Shown here piece after piece: positions 1 through 10,680 of a stretch of DNA of 64,000 nucleotides. Position 1 is the first letter of the stretch, and every line of letters begins with the position of its first letter. The notes beneath the pieces were generated by a model, which saw nothing but the letters and a program-made list of their open reading frames with translations, ran no database searches and had not been told where the DNA came from. A program made the translations under genes and the position numbers. The DNA is from Aldrovandia affinis (lineage: Eukaryota; Chordata; Actinopteri; Notacanthiformes; Halosauridae), in assembly GCA_029706075.1 (NCBI GenBank), contig JAINUG010000148.1, positions 2,130,939 to 2,194,938 of the forward strand, written 5' to 3'.

Positions 1-188
1 CATACTCGCAGACTAGCTTTCCAGAACTAATTTACCATAATCACATTCCAGACCCAGTCCCAGCCCAAGCAAGCATCAATCTCGTGTGCTTGAAAATCCA
101 ACGCCTTACGAGAAAAGCTCTCGAAAGCACAACAAAATCACTGAGGCTATCACCTTCCATCAATACATGATGCTAATATACTGTATAC

Positions 189-412
189 GGGAGCTTGTCT
201 ATGTTCCCCCAGCCCTATGTTCCCCCATTTCTCAAAATTAAGCCCTATGTTCCCTCAGGCCTACATCCCCACAGCACAGGTATGGCCATTCCCTAACCCT
301 AACCGTAACCGTAACCATAACCATAACCCTAGCCTAATAGGGCTGGGGGAACATAGGGCCTAATTTTGAAACATGGGGGAACATAGGGCTGGGGGAACAT
401 AGGGGTGACCCC
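189..412. mobile_element. Inverted-repeat MITE with telomere-like loop, hAT-type target duplication
   Basis: Two arms of about 75 bp are near-perfect reverse complements. Each carries repeated CCCTATGTTCCCCCAG motifs (left 199-265, right 338-404). The outer ends read GGGAGC on the left and GACCCC on the right. The element is flanked by an exact 8-bp direct repeat, CTGTATAC, at 181-188 and 413-420, the size hAT transposases produce. The loop (about 288-333) is a degenerate TAACCC/TAACCG/TAACCA array resembling vertebrate telomere repeats. There is no coding capacity, so it would depend on a transposase supplied elsewhere. Family name not recognised; the hAT assignment rests on duplication length only. 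Confidence 0.75.
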
Positions 413-420
413 CTGTATAC

Positions 421-929
421 TATAAGCAGAGATCTTCCAGAAATTGATCCACAGCCTTGACAAGCAAAACAAACAAAGCAACCACAACAGACCTGTGGTC
501 CAGGAACACAACTGAGCTATAGGCCTATATAAGTTTAACGGTGTACTTTATTAATAAGGACTTTGAGTTGAGAAGCTGCTGCTGCTGCTTCTTCTTGTTG
601 AAGAACGAAGATTACATTTGTTTTTGATTACCGCCTTTTTATTTTCATGTCATATTTATTTTCAGTCACCACTTAAAACAAAATCTTTGAAGGTTTAATT
701 GATTTCTGTACCTATTTTATTTATAGACAGTGCTGTGGTGAAAGAAACAGTAGGACAGCTGTGTCATTCAGTAATGTGATTAAGTTAAACAAAAACAGTT
801 GAATACATTTTTTCAACATTTCAGTAGGTTAAACTAATATTGGGAAAATTGTATTGTTTGGGTTCCCTTAATTCACATAATATAATGCCTATTCTATGAT
901 GCCTGGAACACATATAATATGAATGATCA
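421..929. other. Gene-free interval
   Basis: AT-rich sequence with a short GCT/CTT triplet run at about 574-596. No open frame with recognisable protein similarity and no repeat that I can name. Confidence 0.5.
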
Positions 930-1031
930 ATTTTTCACCCATGTGTTTTGTTACATCGCGTGGTATATCATAATCGCAATGTGTAGCAAGATTGTCGCAA
1001 TATGAGATTTTGCCCATATCGTGCAGCCCTA
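930..1031. mobile_element. hAT-like element terminus (fragment)
   Basis: The segment ends in CATATCGTGCAGCCCTA, the reverse complement of the TAGGGCTGCACGATATG end found on many fish hAT elements. It is preceded by the typical alternating ATCGCAAT-type sequence. No matching opposite terminus is visible nearby, so this is a one-ended fragment and its left limit is approximate. Confidence 0.55.
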
Positions 1032-1269
1032 GCTACGAGCAAAACATTTTTAAATGCCAGTGTCGAGTTATGAAGGCACAAGATTGTTCAAACACTGTCC
1101 AATTCAGATCCTTTTGTTTCAAAGGACTGGATTTAGCTCAAGCATCAAAGCGATTCCTATATCTTTCCAAAAATCTATTTATGTGACGAATTAAAATGTT
1201 GTACAATGAAAATGTATATTCTAATTGCGTTCATGAAAATGAAAATTATGATACTACACTTTGTCCTTT

Positions 1270-1610
1270 CAAATAAAACATGTTTATTTCAGTTGCCGTA
1301 ATACGCAAACCTGACAATAATGCCAAAATAAACATGGCGGTTGTGTCTGAGCCTGTCTGAGTTTTACCGTGACGATTCTGTGACGATTGTGCTTGACCAA
1401 TCAATGGTCTGCAGTATTGCTAGCTCCACCCTTAGGTCCCTGTTCGGCTCGCTAGTACGAAAACAGAGCAGTAGCTAAATTCAGCATGGGTACTTAGGTT
1501 CGATACGGGTCACTTGCGACAAAACGTGGGAGCACAGATTCGTTACCATGCCGTGACATACCGCAGTGTGCGGTGGAAAAACGCCATAAAAGACATAGAT
1601 TCAATCAACA
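1270..1610. mobile_element. Possible MITE remnant
   Basis: Contains ACCAATCAATGG, CGAAAACAGAGCAGTAGC, and a right part with CGTGACATACCGCAGTG followed by GCGGTGGAAAAACGCC. This vocabulary recalls a fish MITE type with degenerate palindromic CCG-rich ends. I recognise it only by resemblance and see no clean terminal repeats or target duplication. Confidence 0.3.
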
Positions 1611-3912
1611 TTTCTTCTTAAATTTGATTTTGAAATAAATGCAGCGTTAGGTTTTTCTTTCTTCACGCAGTTTGGCGAGTTCAGAAATTAACTATTAATT
1701 AAGTTCAGACTGAATACTGATACAGTCCAAGTCCAAGCAGACATTGTCTCTTTCTCATATGATACATTTCTTTAAAGGCAGCCAGAGTCAAGATGATGTG
1801 TCAGGTTTCTGATATAAACCTGTATCACTTATTTAAAAGTATTGCTTAAAAAATGTGCTGCTTATTTTCATTCGATTTCCCTCTGCACTTGTGTGTGAGT
1901 CACATCAATTCCTAAACAGGAAATTGGTCTCCTTGCCTCCTGAATCGACACAATCCAGGACATTTGTGAATGGGGAACTGTACACAAACATACTACTCAG
2001 ACATTAACTTCTGTACCCTCTAACCTCATGTAAACATACAGCATTCAGATACAACTTCACACAACCACACAACAAAGGCCCAAACTTATATTTTGTATTT
2101 CTTCCTTTTCTTCTTCTTCTTCTTCTTCTTCTTCTTCTTCTTCTGTTTCTCCTTCTTAATTGTCCTACCGATTACATAATCAGAAATGCCCCCAATTATT
2201 CATTCTTCCCATTGTCCATTATCTACTTAAACCAAAAATATCATCTGTTCACATATATTTAAACCAGTAAAATCATGTCTTCATAGTAGCAAATTACAGG
2301 CAATGCAGCAGGTGACATCATTCATTTGTATTAATTTATGTATTAATTTGGTGAAAGCGATGCTTGTGTTGTGTCCTGTGAATGAGAATTACTGTTGCTA
2401 TTACCCTGTACACGCTCTAGATAATGCTGTACAGAACCTTGTATATCCAGTGATATTGTATTTATGTAGGAGAGAAGACCATGCATGCAGTGAAATAAAG
2501 TCACAAAGTGTATTACTGTCTCGAGGTGTTTCTTTATTTTACATTATTATTAAGTACATACATCACTTATAGTACATACATACATAGTACATACTGTACA
2601 TCACTCACATCACAGTGTGCTACCCTGAATAGTTCAATTAAATATATACAATAAAATAATGACTTAATTTTCTTTACACCATCCAGAACACTGTATAATT
2701 ATTATGAACATATATAACACCACAGGCTTTTTCCTGTTAGTACTACATATATTGACACTCATCATTGTAATGCTGTATGGAGCTACATACTATGTGCTGT
2801 TATTATTACTTATAGCTTTACTATGGAGAAACATAGCACTGATCCTGCATGTACTTGGATATAGATTAAAAGGGAGGTATGAAAAATACACTTGCTTTAT
2901 CGTTTCATGTGACAGAAAAACTCTGTGTATGATATTTTATATTTGTGGCATCAAATATATTTGGTAGTTTATATTTAGTGTATAACTTTACAACATTTCT
3001 TTACATTACTACAAGGACCTCATAACACAGACTTTCTGCTGACACTTGCCAAGATTGCACACATTGATCACACACATGGAGACAACATTCTCTTGAGATG
3101 GCAAGATGAAGAGACACAGGGCCAAGTTACTTGAAAGAATGTCTGAAAATATGGATAGCATTGTTTTGGAACAGTGCTTAGTTTGTGTGAAATAATTGTG
3201 TGAAGTAATTTGGTACACAGACCAATTTTAGGATTTTTATTTACGTTGAAAACATTTTTGTTGAGATCACAAAAACACAGCTCTTTGTTTTCACCTCAGC
3301 TGATTTGCCGATATCAGTTGGCCACCATGCTGTGCACATTATCACCGCATGGTCAATGCATAGATTCCAACAGCCATGTCTGTGGATGTCGATCACATAC
3401 ATTAAATTACCGAGCACTCCAAAGGGTGTCAATCAAGCTTGGCTTAATATAGAACCCAAAACAAAAGAGGGGTCAGAGAGCACTTTACAGAGCCTGTTAC
3501 AGAAAAGGAATGCAAGTCAGAACATAACGAGATACGTTTATGCTACGCTGGTGTTAGGATAACATGGCGCTATCCTGATGGGGCATCTTATAATTGTAAA
3601 TAGCTGGTGTTACTGTAGTATCTTAGACATCCACACGTTGACATCTGGAGCCTTTCGTGGCTGCATCCCTGTGCTGCTCCTCCTCCACCACCCACACTCC
3701 ATCAGATAAGTGGCTGTTTTGACATCATATTAAAAGGTAGAGATGTGCATGGTCATGTAATCAGGAGATGGCAGCCTGTGATAAGGAAGTGTGCAGACAC
3801 AGGGTACTGTGATGACAAGATAATGAAACTGCAACTCAGTGGAAAGATGCTGAAATACATTATCCTGAAAGCCTTTCATGGCAAAATACAGAAACAAACA
3901 CTGCATACATAG
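1611..3912. other. Gene-free interval
   Basis: AT-rich sequence holding a pure TTC tract and a short run of TACA/TACATAC repeats near 2568-2600. The open frames here (60-90 codons, rich in Leu, Ile and Tyr) look like chance frames in AT-rich DNA, with no known domain. No transposon ends seen. Confidence 0.5.
2108..2144. repeat. (TTC)n microsatellite
   Basis: About twelve uninterrupted TTC/CTT triplets, with a pyrimidine-rich shoulder on each side. Confidence 0.9.
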
Positions 3913-4740
3913 AGTTAACTGCCAAAATAAAGGAAACACCAAAATAAAGTGACTTAATTAGGCGCTGGGCCACTATCAGCCACCGGAACAGCTTCAATGC
4001 ACCTTGGCATAGATAGCATAGTACCTTGAACCCTATTGGAGGGATGCAACATCATTTTTCCATGAGAAATTCCACGAATTGGTGTTCTCACGCTGTCTCA
4101 GGCACTGCTCGAGAACCTCCAATAAGTGTTCACCTGGGTTGAGATATGGTGACTGAGACGGCCATGGCATATGGCTTACATCATTTTCATGTTCATCAAC
4201 CCATTCAGTGACCACTCATGCCCTGTAAATCGGGGCATAATCATCCTGGAAGACATCACTCCGTTCAGGATAGAAATGCTTCACCATAGGATGAAGGTGA
4301 TCACTCAAAATGGCTTTGTATTTATTGGCGCTTAACCCCTCTAAGGGGTTGAGCGGACTCAAACCATGGCAGCAAATGCACCACAACAGATCCGCCAGAA
4401 CCCTTGGGATATTTTGGCGTGCATCACACATGCACTGCGCGTGACCGCTTGTTGCACATAGGGTGAAGGACTTTTTTTTACACTGCTCAGTAAGCCACTG
4501 CCTGTGTTCTGACACCACTTTACTCACATGCATGCATTTTTAAGTGTAAGGGGTTTATGCACTGAAAACTGACCATAGTATCTCTATGAAGTTCACGACG
4601 GACTCTTCTTGATTCAATTGATTCAGAGCTGCCCATCTGTTTTGCTTACGAAACTAATGCACAAAAAAACAATCACAGTTGAGAAGTATGCACTTTTGAG
4701 CACAGCAGCCCCTAGATGATGAAGTCAATTTTTGAATATA
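3913..4740 (-). mobile_element. Tc1-like transposon remnant A
   Basis: The left side carries TGCCAAAATAAAGGAAACACC-type terminal sequence (about 3919-3940) followed by AAAGTGACTTAATTAGG, a terminus typical of one fish Tc1 family. The minus strand encodes the C-terminal part of a Tc1 transposase. The right end is not clear and the N-terminal half is not recognisable. A second relic of the same family lies at 27630-28012 on the other strand. Confidence 0.7.
4033..4533 (-). pseudogene. Tc1-like transposase, C-terminal relic
   Basis: Read on the minus strand this gives the catalytic half of a Tc1/mariner DDE transposase, which cuts and joins transposon DNA. FQDDYAPIYRA corresponds to the second catalytic-Asp motif (family form FQDDNAPIHRA). 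PSQSPYLNPGEHLLEVLEQ corresponds to the final Glu motif (family form SPDLNPIEHLWEVLEQ). The two are in the same frame, separated by one in-frame TGA at 4216-4218. Upstream, ANKYKAILSDHLHPMVKHF is typical of the family. Truncated and not functional. Confidence 0.75.
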
Positions 4741-4959
4741 TAGAATTAAACCTGATATACACTCCCGGTCAAAGGTTTTAGAACACCCCTATTTTCCAGT
4801 TTTTACTTAAATTTAAGCAGTTCAAGTCCAGTGAATAACCTGAAATGGTAAAAAGGTAAGCGGTAAACTGCCAGAGGTTAAAAAAAAGTTTATGTTACCA
4901 AAAACTGAAAAATAATGCCAATTTCAGAGTTATAAAAAATGGTAATGGGTTAACGTGGG

Positions 4960-5182
4960 TTAACAATCACTCTGTGCAAGTCGCCAACTCTGGATCCAGC
5001 AAAAGAGCCCCAGACCATCACGCTTCCTCCTCCATGTTTGACAGTTGGTGTCACACACTGAGGAACCATCCTTTCACCTACTTGACGGCGTACAAAAACC
5101 CTGCGTGATGAACCGAAGATTTCAAATTTTGATTAATCGGTCCATAAGACCTTCTTCCAGTCTTCAGTAGTCCACTGGAGGT
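4960..5182 (-). pseudogene. Tc1-like transposase relic, catalytic part
   Basis: Minus-strand translation gives TTEDWKKVLWTD, a stop, then SKFEIFGSSRRVFVRR, followed by [16 protein letters not shown]. In intact relatives the first motif reads WTDES, so the Glu after the first catalytic Asp has become a stop (TAA). Downstream the second and third catalytic motifs are missing and sequence passes directly to the 3' noncoding end. Confidence 0.75.
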
Positions 5183-6418
5183 CAGGGCCGTGCACAGACC
5201 TCTTGGGGGGCAGGGGCTCAAGCAAAAAAAAAAGGGCACTCACCCCACCGACATGCACTATTCCCACCCCGATGTTGCCACACCGCCGCCATCCATAATC
5301 ACACACTATATTAATAACATGGGACCTGTTTTACCTTTCATTATAAGTAATGATAAGACTCTAGATCAGCAGTCCTAATCTGGCATGCTTGATACATAAG
5401 CCCCCTGAATTTGGGGTTTCAAAACTTCCTTCTGTTTTCATGTTCTGTATCATTTTGTTACACTGCATATATTTTATAAATTATACAATGGTACAACTAC
5501 TGAACTACAGCTTGATTTTAGTAACATGTGTTTGAGCATCACACTGAGAGGAAAATAAACCAGTATTATATTATATTCAAAAAATCACGCACGCACACTA
5601 CTTAAACACACTCTTATATATTTGTTACATCTATGCATATGGCTGAAAAGGGTCCAGGGTCAGGGAGGTGAGAAGTATTTTGCCTTTCATTGGAGACAGG
5701 TATATTTGCCTCTTCTACCAGTGTTTATGCTGCTTCTTATTTCCCAATGAAAATGGATTGATTGATTGAAACTTTTATTTTAACAGGGAAACACACTGCT
5801 ACATGCCCAAACAATAATACACTAACATCACGTTTTTAGAAAACTGGCTATAAAGAAAAGGGGGTGACTACACTAAACTAGCAAAAAGTAACTACCTGCT
5901 TCAGAAATTAATTGAATATTTGTAAGTTGTCCTGCATGACGGAGATAACATCGTTTTAATGATAATTAGACTAGCATACTTGCTCGCGAGTACCGAGGCT
6001 AGTAATGATGAAATTACAGCGTGAAGGTGGCAAGTCCTACTGACCTACTTCATAGTTTTTTTAACAAATATATAACATAAAAAGTAAGTAAGTGTTGTTT
6101 AATCATGGTTTCATAATAAAAACAGTGCCTACCTGAGTAATATCATTCACCGTAACCGAACAGGGCTGGGGATGCGGTGCTTTTCATGACAAGTTGTATT
6201 CGGAATAAACCATTTGGAAGGGGGCTTGGAGAGCGGAGAACTTTTTAAATTGATAAGGTGTATTTTTTCGTGGATACTATTATATCCATGAAAAAATCAA
6301 AAATTTAATAAAGAAGAAAAAATTAAATACACCAGCCAAAAAAAGGGCACTTTTTGACTCTGAGGGCAAAAGGGCAGGGGCTCAAGCCCCCCTTGGGCCC
6401 TATCTGTGCACGTGCCTG
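5183..6418. mobile_element. Non-autonomous hAT-type element inserted in transposon B
   Basis: The ends match as inverted repeats: CAGGGCCGTGCACAGA at 5183, and the reverse complement of the right end reads CAGGCACGTGCACAGATAGG. Both continue into GGGGCTCAAG-type sequence beside an A-rich, AGGGCAC-containing stretch. An exact 8-bp duplication, CTGGAGGT, lies at 5175-5182 and 6419-6426, diagnostic of a hAT-size staggered cut. The 1236-bp interior has no transposase, so it is a passenger copy. Confidence 0.85.
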
Positions 6419-6526
6419 CTGGAGGTGCTTCATGGCTTCATGGTGCTTCTTATTTTGCCATCTTAGCAATGGCTTTCTTACTGCCACTTGACCTGTCAAA
6501 CCTCCAACTCGAAGTCTTCTCTTCAC
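6419..6526 (-). pseudogene. Tc1-like transposase relic, N-terminal side
   Basis: Minus-strand translation begins MKRRLRVGGLTGQVAVRKP and continues LLRWQNKKHHEAMKHLQQ. This is the region between the DNA-binding helix-turn-helix and catalytic domains of Tc1 transposases (family form VKRRLRDAGLTGRVAVRKPLL). It lies on the same strand as, and in correct order with, the piece at 4960-5182 on the far side of the hAT. Confidence 0.75.
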
Positions 6527-6589
6527 AGTTGAAACTGAGACTTCCTTACAAATACGGATGTGTTAGATGTAAGTTCATTCTTGAATGTA

Positions 6590-8106
6590 CAGTGCCTATA
6601 GAAAGTCATCATACACTTTTTAAATAGCTTTATTTACCCATATTTAGCCTTACAACATTCAAGTGAAAAAAAGGTCACAATTTCTGATAATTAATTAAAA
6701 AAGGAAAACTACAATAACAGGGTTGGAAAAGTGATCAATCCCCTTAGAATAACCATTATAAACTTGCTCAGGTATAACCAATCACCTTCCAGATCACACA
6801 CCAAGCTAATTGGCCTCCACCTGACATCAATTGTAGTGGTTTTGATTATTTCACAATAAAATCAGCTGTTCCTTGAGGATTCCACTCGTAGTAGTGTATG
6901 GTAACACAAAGAATTCACCATGGCTGGAAAGATGCTTTCAAAAGGACTCCGGGATAAAGTTGTGGATAGGCACAAGTTAGGAGAAGGATATAAAAAGATT
7001 TAAAAGGCTTTAACTATCCCTCTGAGTATCGTTCAGAGTGGAAGGCATATGGCACCACCCACACCTTACCAAGATCAGGCCGTCCCTCCAAACTGGATGA
7101 CCGAGGCAGGAAAAGATTGATCAGGGAAGCTACCAAGAGGCCAATGGCAACCTTGAAGGAGTTACAAGTCTTAATGGCAGAGATTGGGTGATCTGTGCAT
7201 GTGACAACAATCTCACAAGCTTTACACAAAGCTGGCCTGTATGGCAGGGTGGCAAGAAAGAAGCCTCTTCTGAAAAAGTGTCACACTGAGTCTCGTTTAC
7301 ATTATGCGAAGAAACACAGAAGATTCTGATGCCATGTGGCAAAAGGTTATATGGTCAGATTTAACTTTTTGGACTGAACTCCAAGCGCTATGTTTGGCGG
7401 AAACCAAACACAGCACACCACCCAAAACACACCATACCTACAGTGAAGCATGGTGGTGGCAGAATTATGTTGTGGGGGCTGGGAAATTGGTCAGGATTGA
7501 AGGGAAAATGGATGCCAAGTACACACAAATTCTTGAGGAAAACCTGCGGCCCTCTACTAGACAGACGAAGATGGGCAGGTGGTTCACCTTCCAGCACAAC
7601 AACGACTCAAAACACACAGCCAAAAAAACAACGCAGTGGCTAAAGGACAGGACGGTGAATGTCCTTGAGTGGCCTAGTCAGAGCCCTGACCTAAATCTGA
7701 TAGAACATCCGTGGATGGACTTGAAGAGTGCAGTCCATCGCTGCTCACCACGGAATTTGACTGAACTGGAACAGTTCTGCAAGGAAGAATGGGCAAATAT
7801 TGCCCAATCTAGGTGTGCAAAGCTGGTAGAGACATATCCAAACAGACTGATGGCTGTAATTAAAGCAAAAGGTGCCTCTACAAAGTATTAAATCAGGGGA
7901 ATGATCACTTCTCCAACCCTGTTATTCTAGTTTTTATTTTTTTATTAATTATCAGAAATTGTGCCCTTTTTTTCCACTTGAATGTTGTAAGGCAAAATGT
8001 GTAAATAAAGCTGGAAAAATATGGATTATATGTACATTCATTTCAGGCTGTAAGACAAAAAAAAGTGACTATTTCAAAAGGGTATGATGACTTTCTATAG
8101 GCACTG
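6590..8106 (+). mobile_element. Tc1-like transposon C, both ends present
   Basis: The element starts CAGTGCCTATAGAAAGTCAT and ends with its reverse complement, each end abutting a TA dinucleotide (6588-6589 and 8107-8108), the Tc1/mariner target duplication. The inverted repeats are long: about 165 bp on the left and 215 bp on the right, the left lacking about 55 bp present on the right. Total length 1517 bp, usual for Tc1 elements. It encloses a decayed transposase gene and sits directly against transposon B, probably inserted into it. Confidence 0.9.
6920..7891 (+). pseudogene. Tc1-like transposase pseudogene
   Basis: Start context ACCATGG, then MAGKMLSKGLRDKVVDRHK, the paired-like DNA-binding domain start. 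A stop follows at about 7001 (KKI-stop), and another after LKELQVLMAEIG. The longest open stretch is 7304-7891. The first catalytic Asp is kept (VIWSD), but a frame change follows, so the family motif [12 protein letters not shown] (near 7441-7476) lies in another frame. Frame is restored before [17 protein letters not shown], where the usual QQDNDPKH reads QHNNDSKH, apparently replacing a catalytic Asp. The final motif SPDLNLIEH keeps Glu. Not functional. Confidence 0.85.
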
Positions 8107-8756
8107 TATATATAGGCCCCTATCAGTCCAGATAATAAAGATCTGAATCACTGCTCAGACCCTCCAGTAAACATCCCAGCTGTATGTTTGTATGCTTTTT
8201 AAATGTGTCAGCTGAAAACACTGTAAGCACCATATGATGCCCTGCATAAGTTCATTTATTAAGACAATAAAAAAGAACAAAGTATTTCACTTTCAAATAG
8301 ATTCTCACAACAAAATAATAGGGATGCAGGGCAAAAATAAAATAATGTATTTCTATCTATAATATGAACACAATTACCCCAGTGTATAGATTGTTTTTAT
8401 GGCTTATCACCACACATTTCAGAATCTTTTTATGCTGATCTTAAAAATAAGGAATTTAAGTTTCCAAGAATAAAATACAATTTCTAAGAGGACCTGCAAT
8501 GAAGAATGATCCAAAATGTCAGAATAGTAATAGAATAATATATACCAATATATATACCAATCAGTGTGCAGTCATATTAAAACACTTTTAAAGTCATTCA
8601 TCTATAGATATGGGATGTAAAGATGACAGACTGCACTGATTATATTCATATGCAGGGGTTGTCAGATGGATTTTGTAGGCACCACCTCCAGTTTACAGTA
8701 GATCTATCCATTCAAAAGCAGATATCATGGAGGTTGTAGAGACAAGCTTTTATAAG

Positions 8757-8757
<1 letters not shown>
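8107..8757. other. Gene-free interval
   Basis: AT-rich unique sequence. No coding signal, no transposon end after the TA that closes transposon C. Confidence 0.5.
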
Positions 8758-8796
<39 letters not shown>

Positions 8797-8922
8797 TACA
8801 GTACATATACAGTATGTATACACAATATTTTCATGTATATATACTAATGAAAATATATAGTGCTGTATATATACTGTACTATTATATTACTATATATATT
8901 GTGTGTGTGTGTGTGTGTGTGT
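8758..8922. repeat. Inverted pair of microsatellites, (CA)n then (TG)n
   Basis: A (CA)n tract of about 34 bp at 8758-8791 is followed 105 bp later by a (TG)n tract of about 26 bp at 8897-8922. They are complementary and could pair. The spacer is rich in TATA and GTATAC-like palindromes. Open frames across it (poly-Thr-His and Cys-Val) are repeat artefacts. Confidence 0.85.
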
Positions 8923-9990
8923 GTATTTATAAAATCGTGTCCCTCTATCTACAGCCCTCTTCATCAGCCACTTAACTTCGGGAAAGATACTATTTTGTTG
9001 GCAATGTATTAAATTTGTACTTTCTTTCAGTTTCTTGACTAGCTTGCCCCTAAACCCCTGGCTCGTAATACCACTATGGGATGCACACAAGAGAGCACTG
9101 GAATAGTTTTAAAAGACCAGAATTTGAAAAGAGAAGGGAAAATGCCCTTGATCCTACACATCTTATAAAATATATCTGGTATCCCCTAAGGAAATATATT
9201 TCTCTTTATATATCTGTCCCTGCCCAATTCGAATGAATAGAATATACTTTATGCTAACATTATCTCCATTTTGAAATCGTTTCAATGCTGTAGCTTATTT
9301 TGAACATGCACGTGTTAAATATACGTGAGTGTCTCAAATATCATCAGTTACTTTTTGAGGATTTATAAGTTATTTGGTTTAATTTGTGATCAATGTACAA
9401 TGAACTTTGGAAACTTAAAAAATTAAAATAATAATCTCTTGATTAATAATCTTCCTTAAAATATAAATCTTCATTCCCAACACATAAAGTGCTAGATTTA
9501 AAAATTGGTGATGTATTTATGCATAGATATATGTGAAGTAATTTACAAGAGAAGAAATAGAAAAGTAATTCCACAAATCATTTCATAAGCAGCACAATTT
9601 ATGAACACTTTGGAGACCCAGTTCCTGTTCTTACTGTGCCAAATTACAACTTGCTCCTCTAAAATATTAATAACTAGTCGTTGAATCTTTATACACACAC
9701 GCACAGACACACATCTCTTTCAATACACACACAAACACATGTATACACACCCAATTGCATACATATACAAATGCATATACATACATATATACCAAAGTTG
9801 ACAGATGGTAAAATTGGTAAAACTGTTACATTGTAATTCCCTTATGTGTCTGAACAAAGGCAGAAATACGTGTGACATACAAAAATATTTTGAAAGAAAT
9901 TCTGAGATTCTGCTCTGCCTGTGTGTGAATCCTGTTGGAGGAAGATGTGGGAACAGAGGAAATCATCTGTGCCCATGACACCGCCAGACC
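8923..9990. other. Gene-free interval with AC-rich patch
   Basis: Unique AT-rich DNA with an impure ACAC/ATAC-rich patch at about 9690-9792. No gene or named repeat seen. Confidence 0.5.
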
Positions 9991-10680
9991 CTGGGCCCTA
10001 ATAACATTTCAGATCTGTTAAAATATCAATTTTGCACTCGGCTTCACTCGACCGCCCCCATCTCTCCCTGGTGTTTATCATTCCATTGGATAGACATTGC
10101 TAACCTTCATCGCTAATCTGGAGGGAGTGGTTTAACATCTTGATTCCAAACAAACAAGAAATACAGTTTGTATACATATTAAACATGTTCAACTCAGTAC
10201 AGAACGTTGGGCATTCAATCCTTTTTTCTGAGTAAATTAGGATGGCTGATTTATTTATTGTGTGCCCAAGTGTGCATATGGGAATTTGTTTAAACATAAT
10301 TAATTATCTGGAGCATAATGCATTTCCTGTGCTGCTGTCTTTAAAATGCATTTACTCTTTTTATTCCTCTGCACCGACAGTTTTTCAGAGAAAAATAAAT
10401 GGCCGTAAAATGTGAACCGCACAAAAGACACGGCATACATCTTTTGTGTAGCCAAGGCACCATTACGTTTATTTTGTCACCTAATTATTTCTCTGGAGAG
10501 TCAATTAGCCACAGCACAGCACCGAGGGCCACAGGACTTGAAACAGCTTCCACACACAAGGCCCAAACACTCAGTCACGCTGTCCGGGGAGAGCGAAGCA
10601 CACCTCAGATGAAAGAGCCTCCGCAACAAGCTAACTGTATATTTAGAGTCTTAATTTAATCATATAAATATTATTCTTAT
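9991..10680. other. Unique gene-free block, candidate regulatory DNA
   Basis: About 700 bp of balanced-composition unique sequence between AT-rich and microsatellite DNA, with no repeat that I recognise. The frames at 10399-10659 lack any known domain and overlap each other. It holds homeodomain-type TAATTA/CAATTAG cores (for example 10482 and 10501-10508). The motif TTTGTGTAGCCAAGGCAC at 10443-10460 recurs with one change at 24537. Conservation cannot be assessed from one sequence. Confidence 0.3.

Larger units (their letters stand above)
4760..6589 (-). mobile_element. Tc1-like transposon B, split by a hAT insertion
   Basis: The left end is TA (4758-4759) followed by CACTCCCGGTCAAAGGTTTT, a Tc1-family terminus. 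Minus-strand transposase sequence is found on both sides of the hAT at 5183-6418, so one Tc1 copy was split by it. The distal end is not seen; the sequence stops where transposon C begins at 6590. The middle of the catalytic domain is also absent, so it had decayed or was deleted independently of the hAT insertion. Confidence 0.75.

Noticed and set aside
291-330. Interstitial telomere or chromosome end
   Set aside because: Only about 40 bp of degenerate TAACCC-like units, confined to the loop of a MITE.
4216-4533. Host zinc-binding protein (Cys-rich frame)
   Set aside because: The Cys residues fall within a Tc1 transposase relic with clear family motifs.
8727-8975. 82-codon frame with Thr-His and Cys-Val repeats
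   Set aside because: Product of the two microsatellites.
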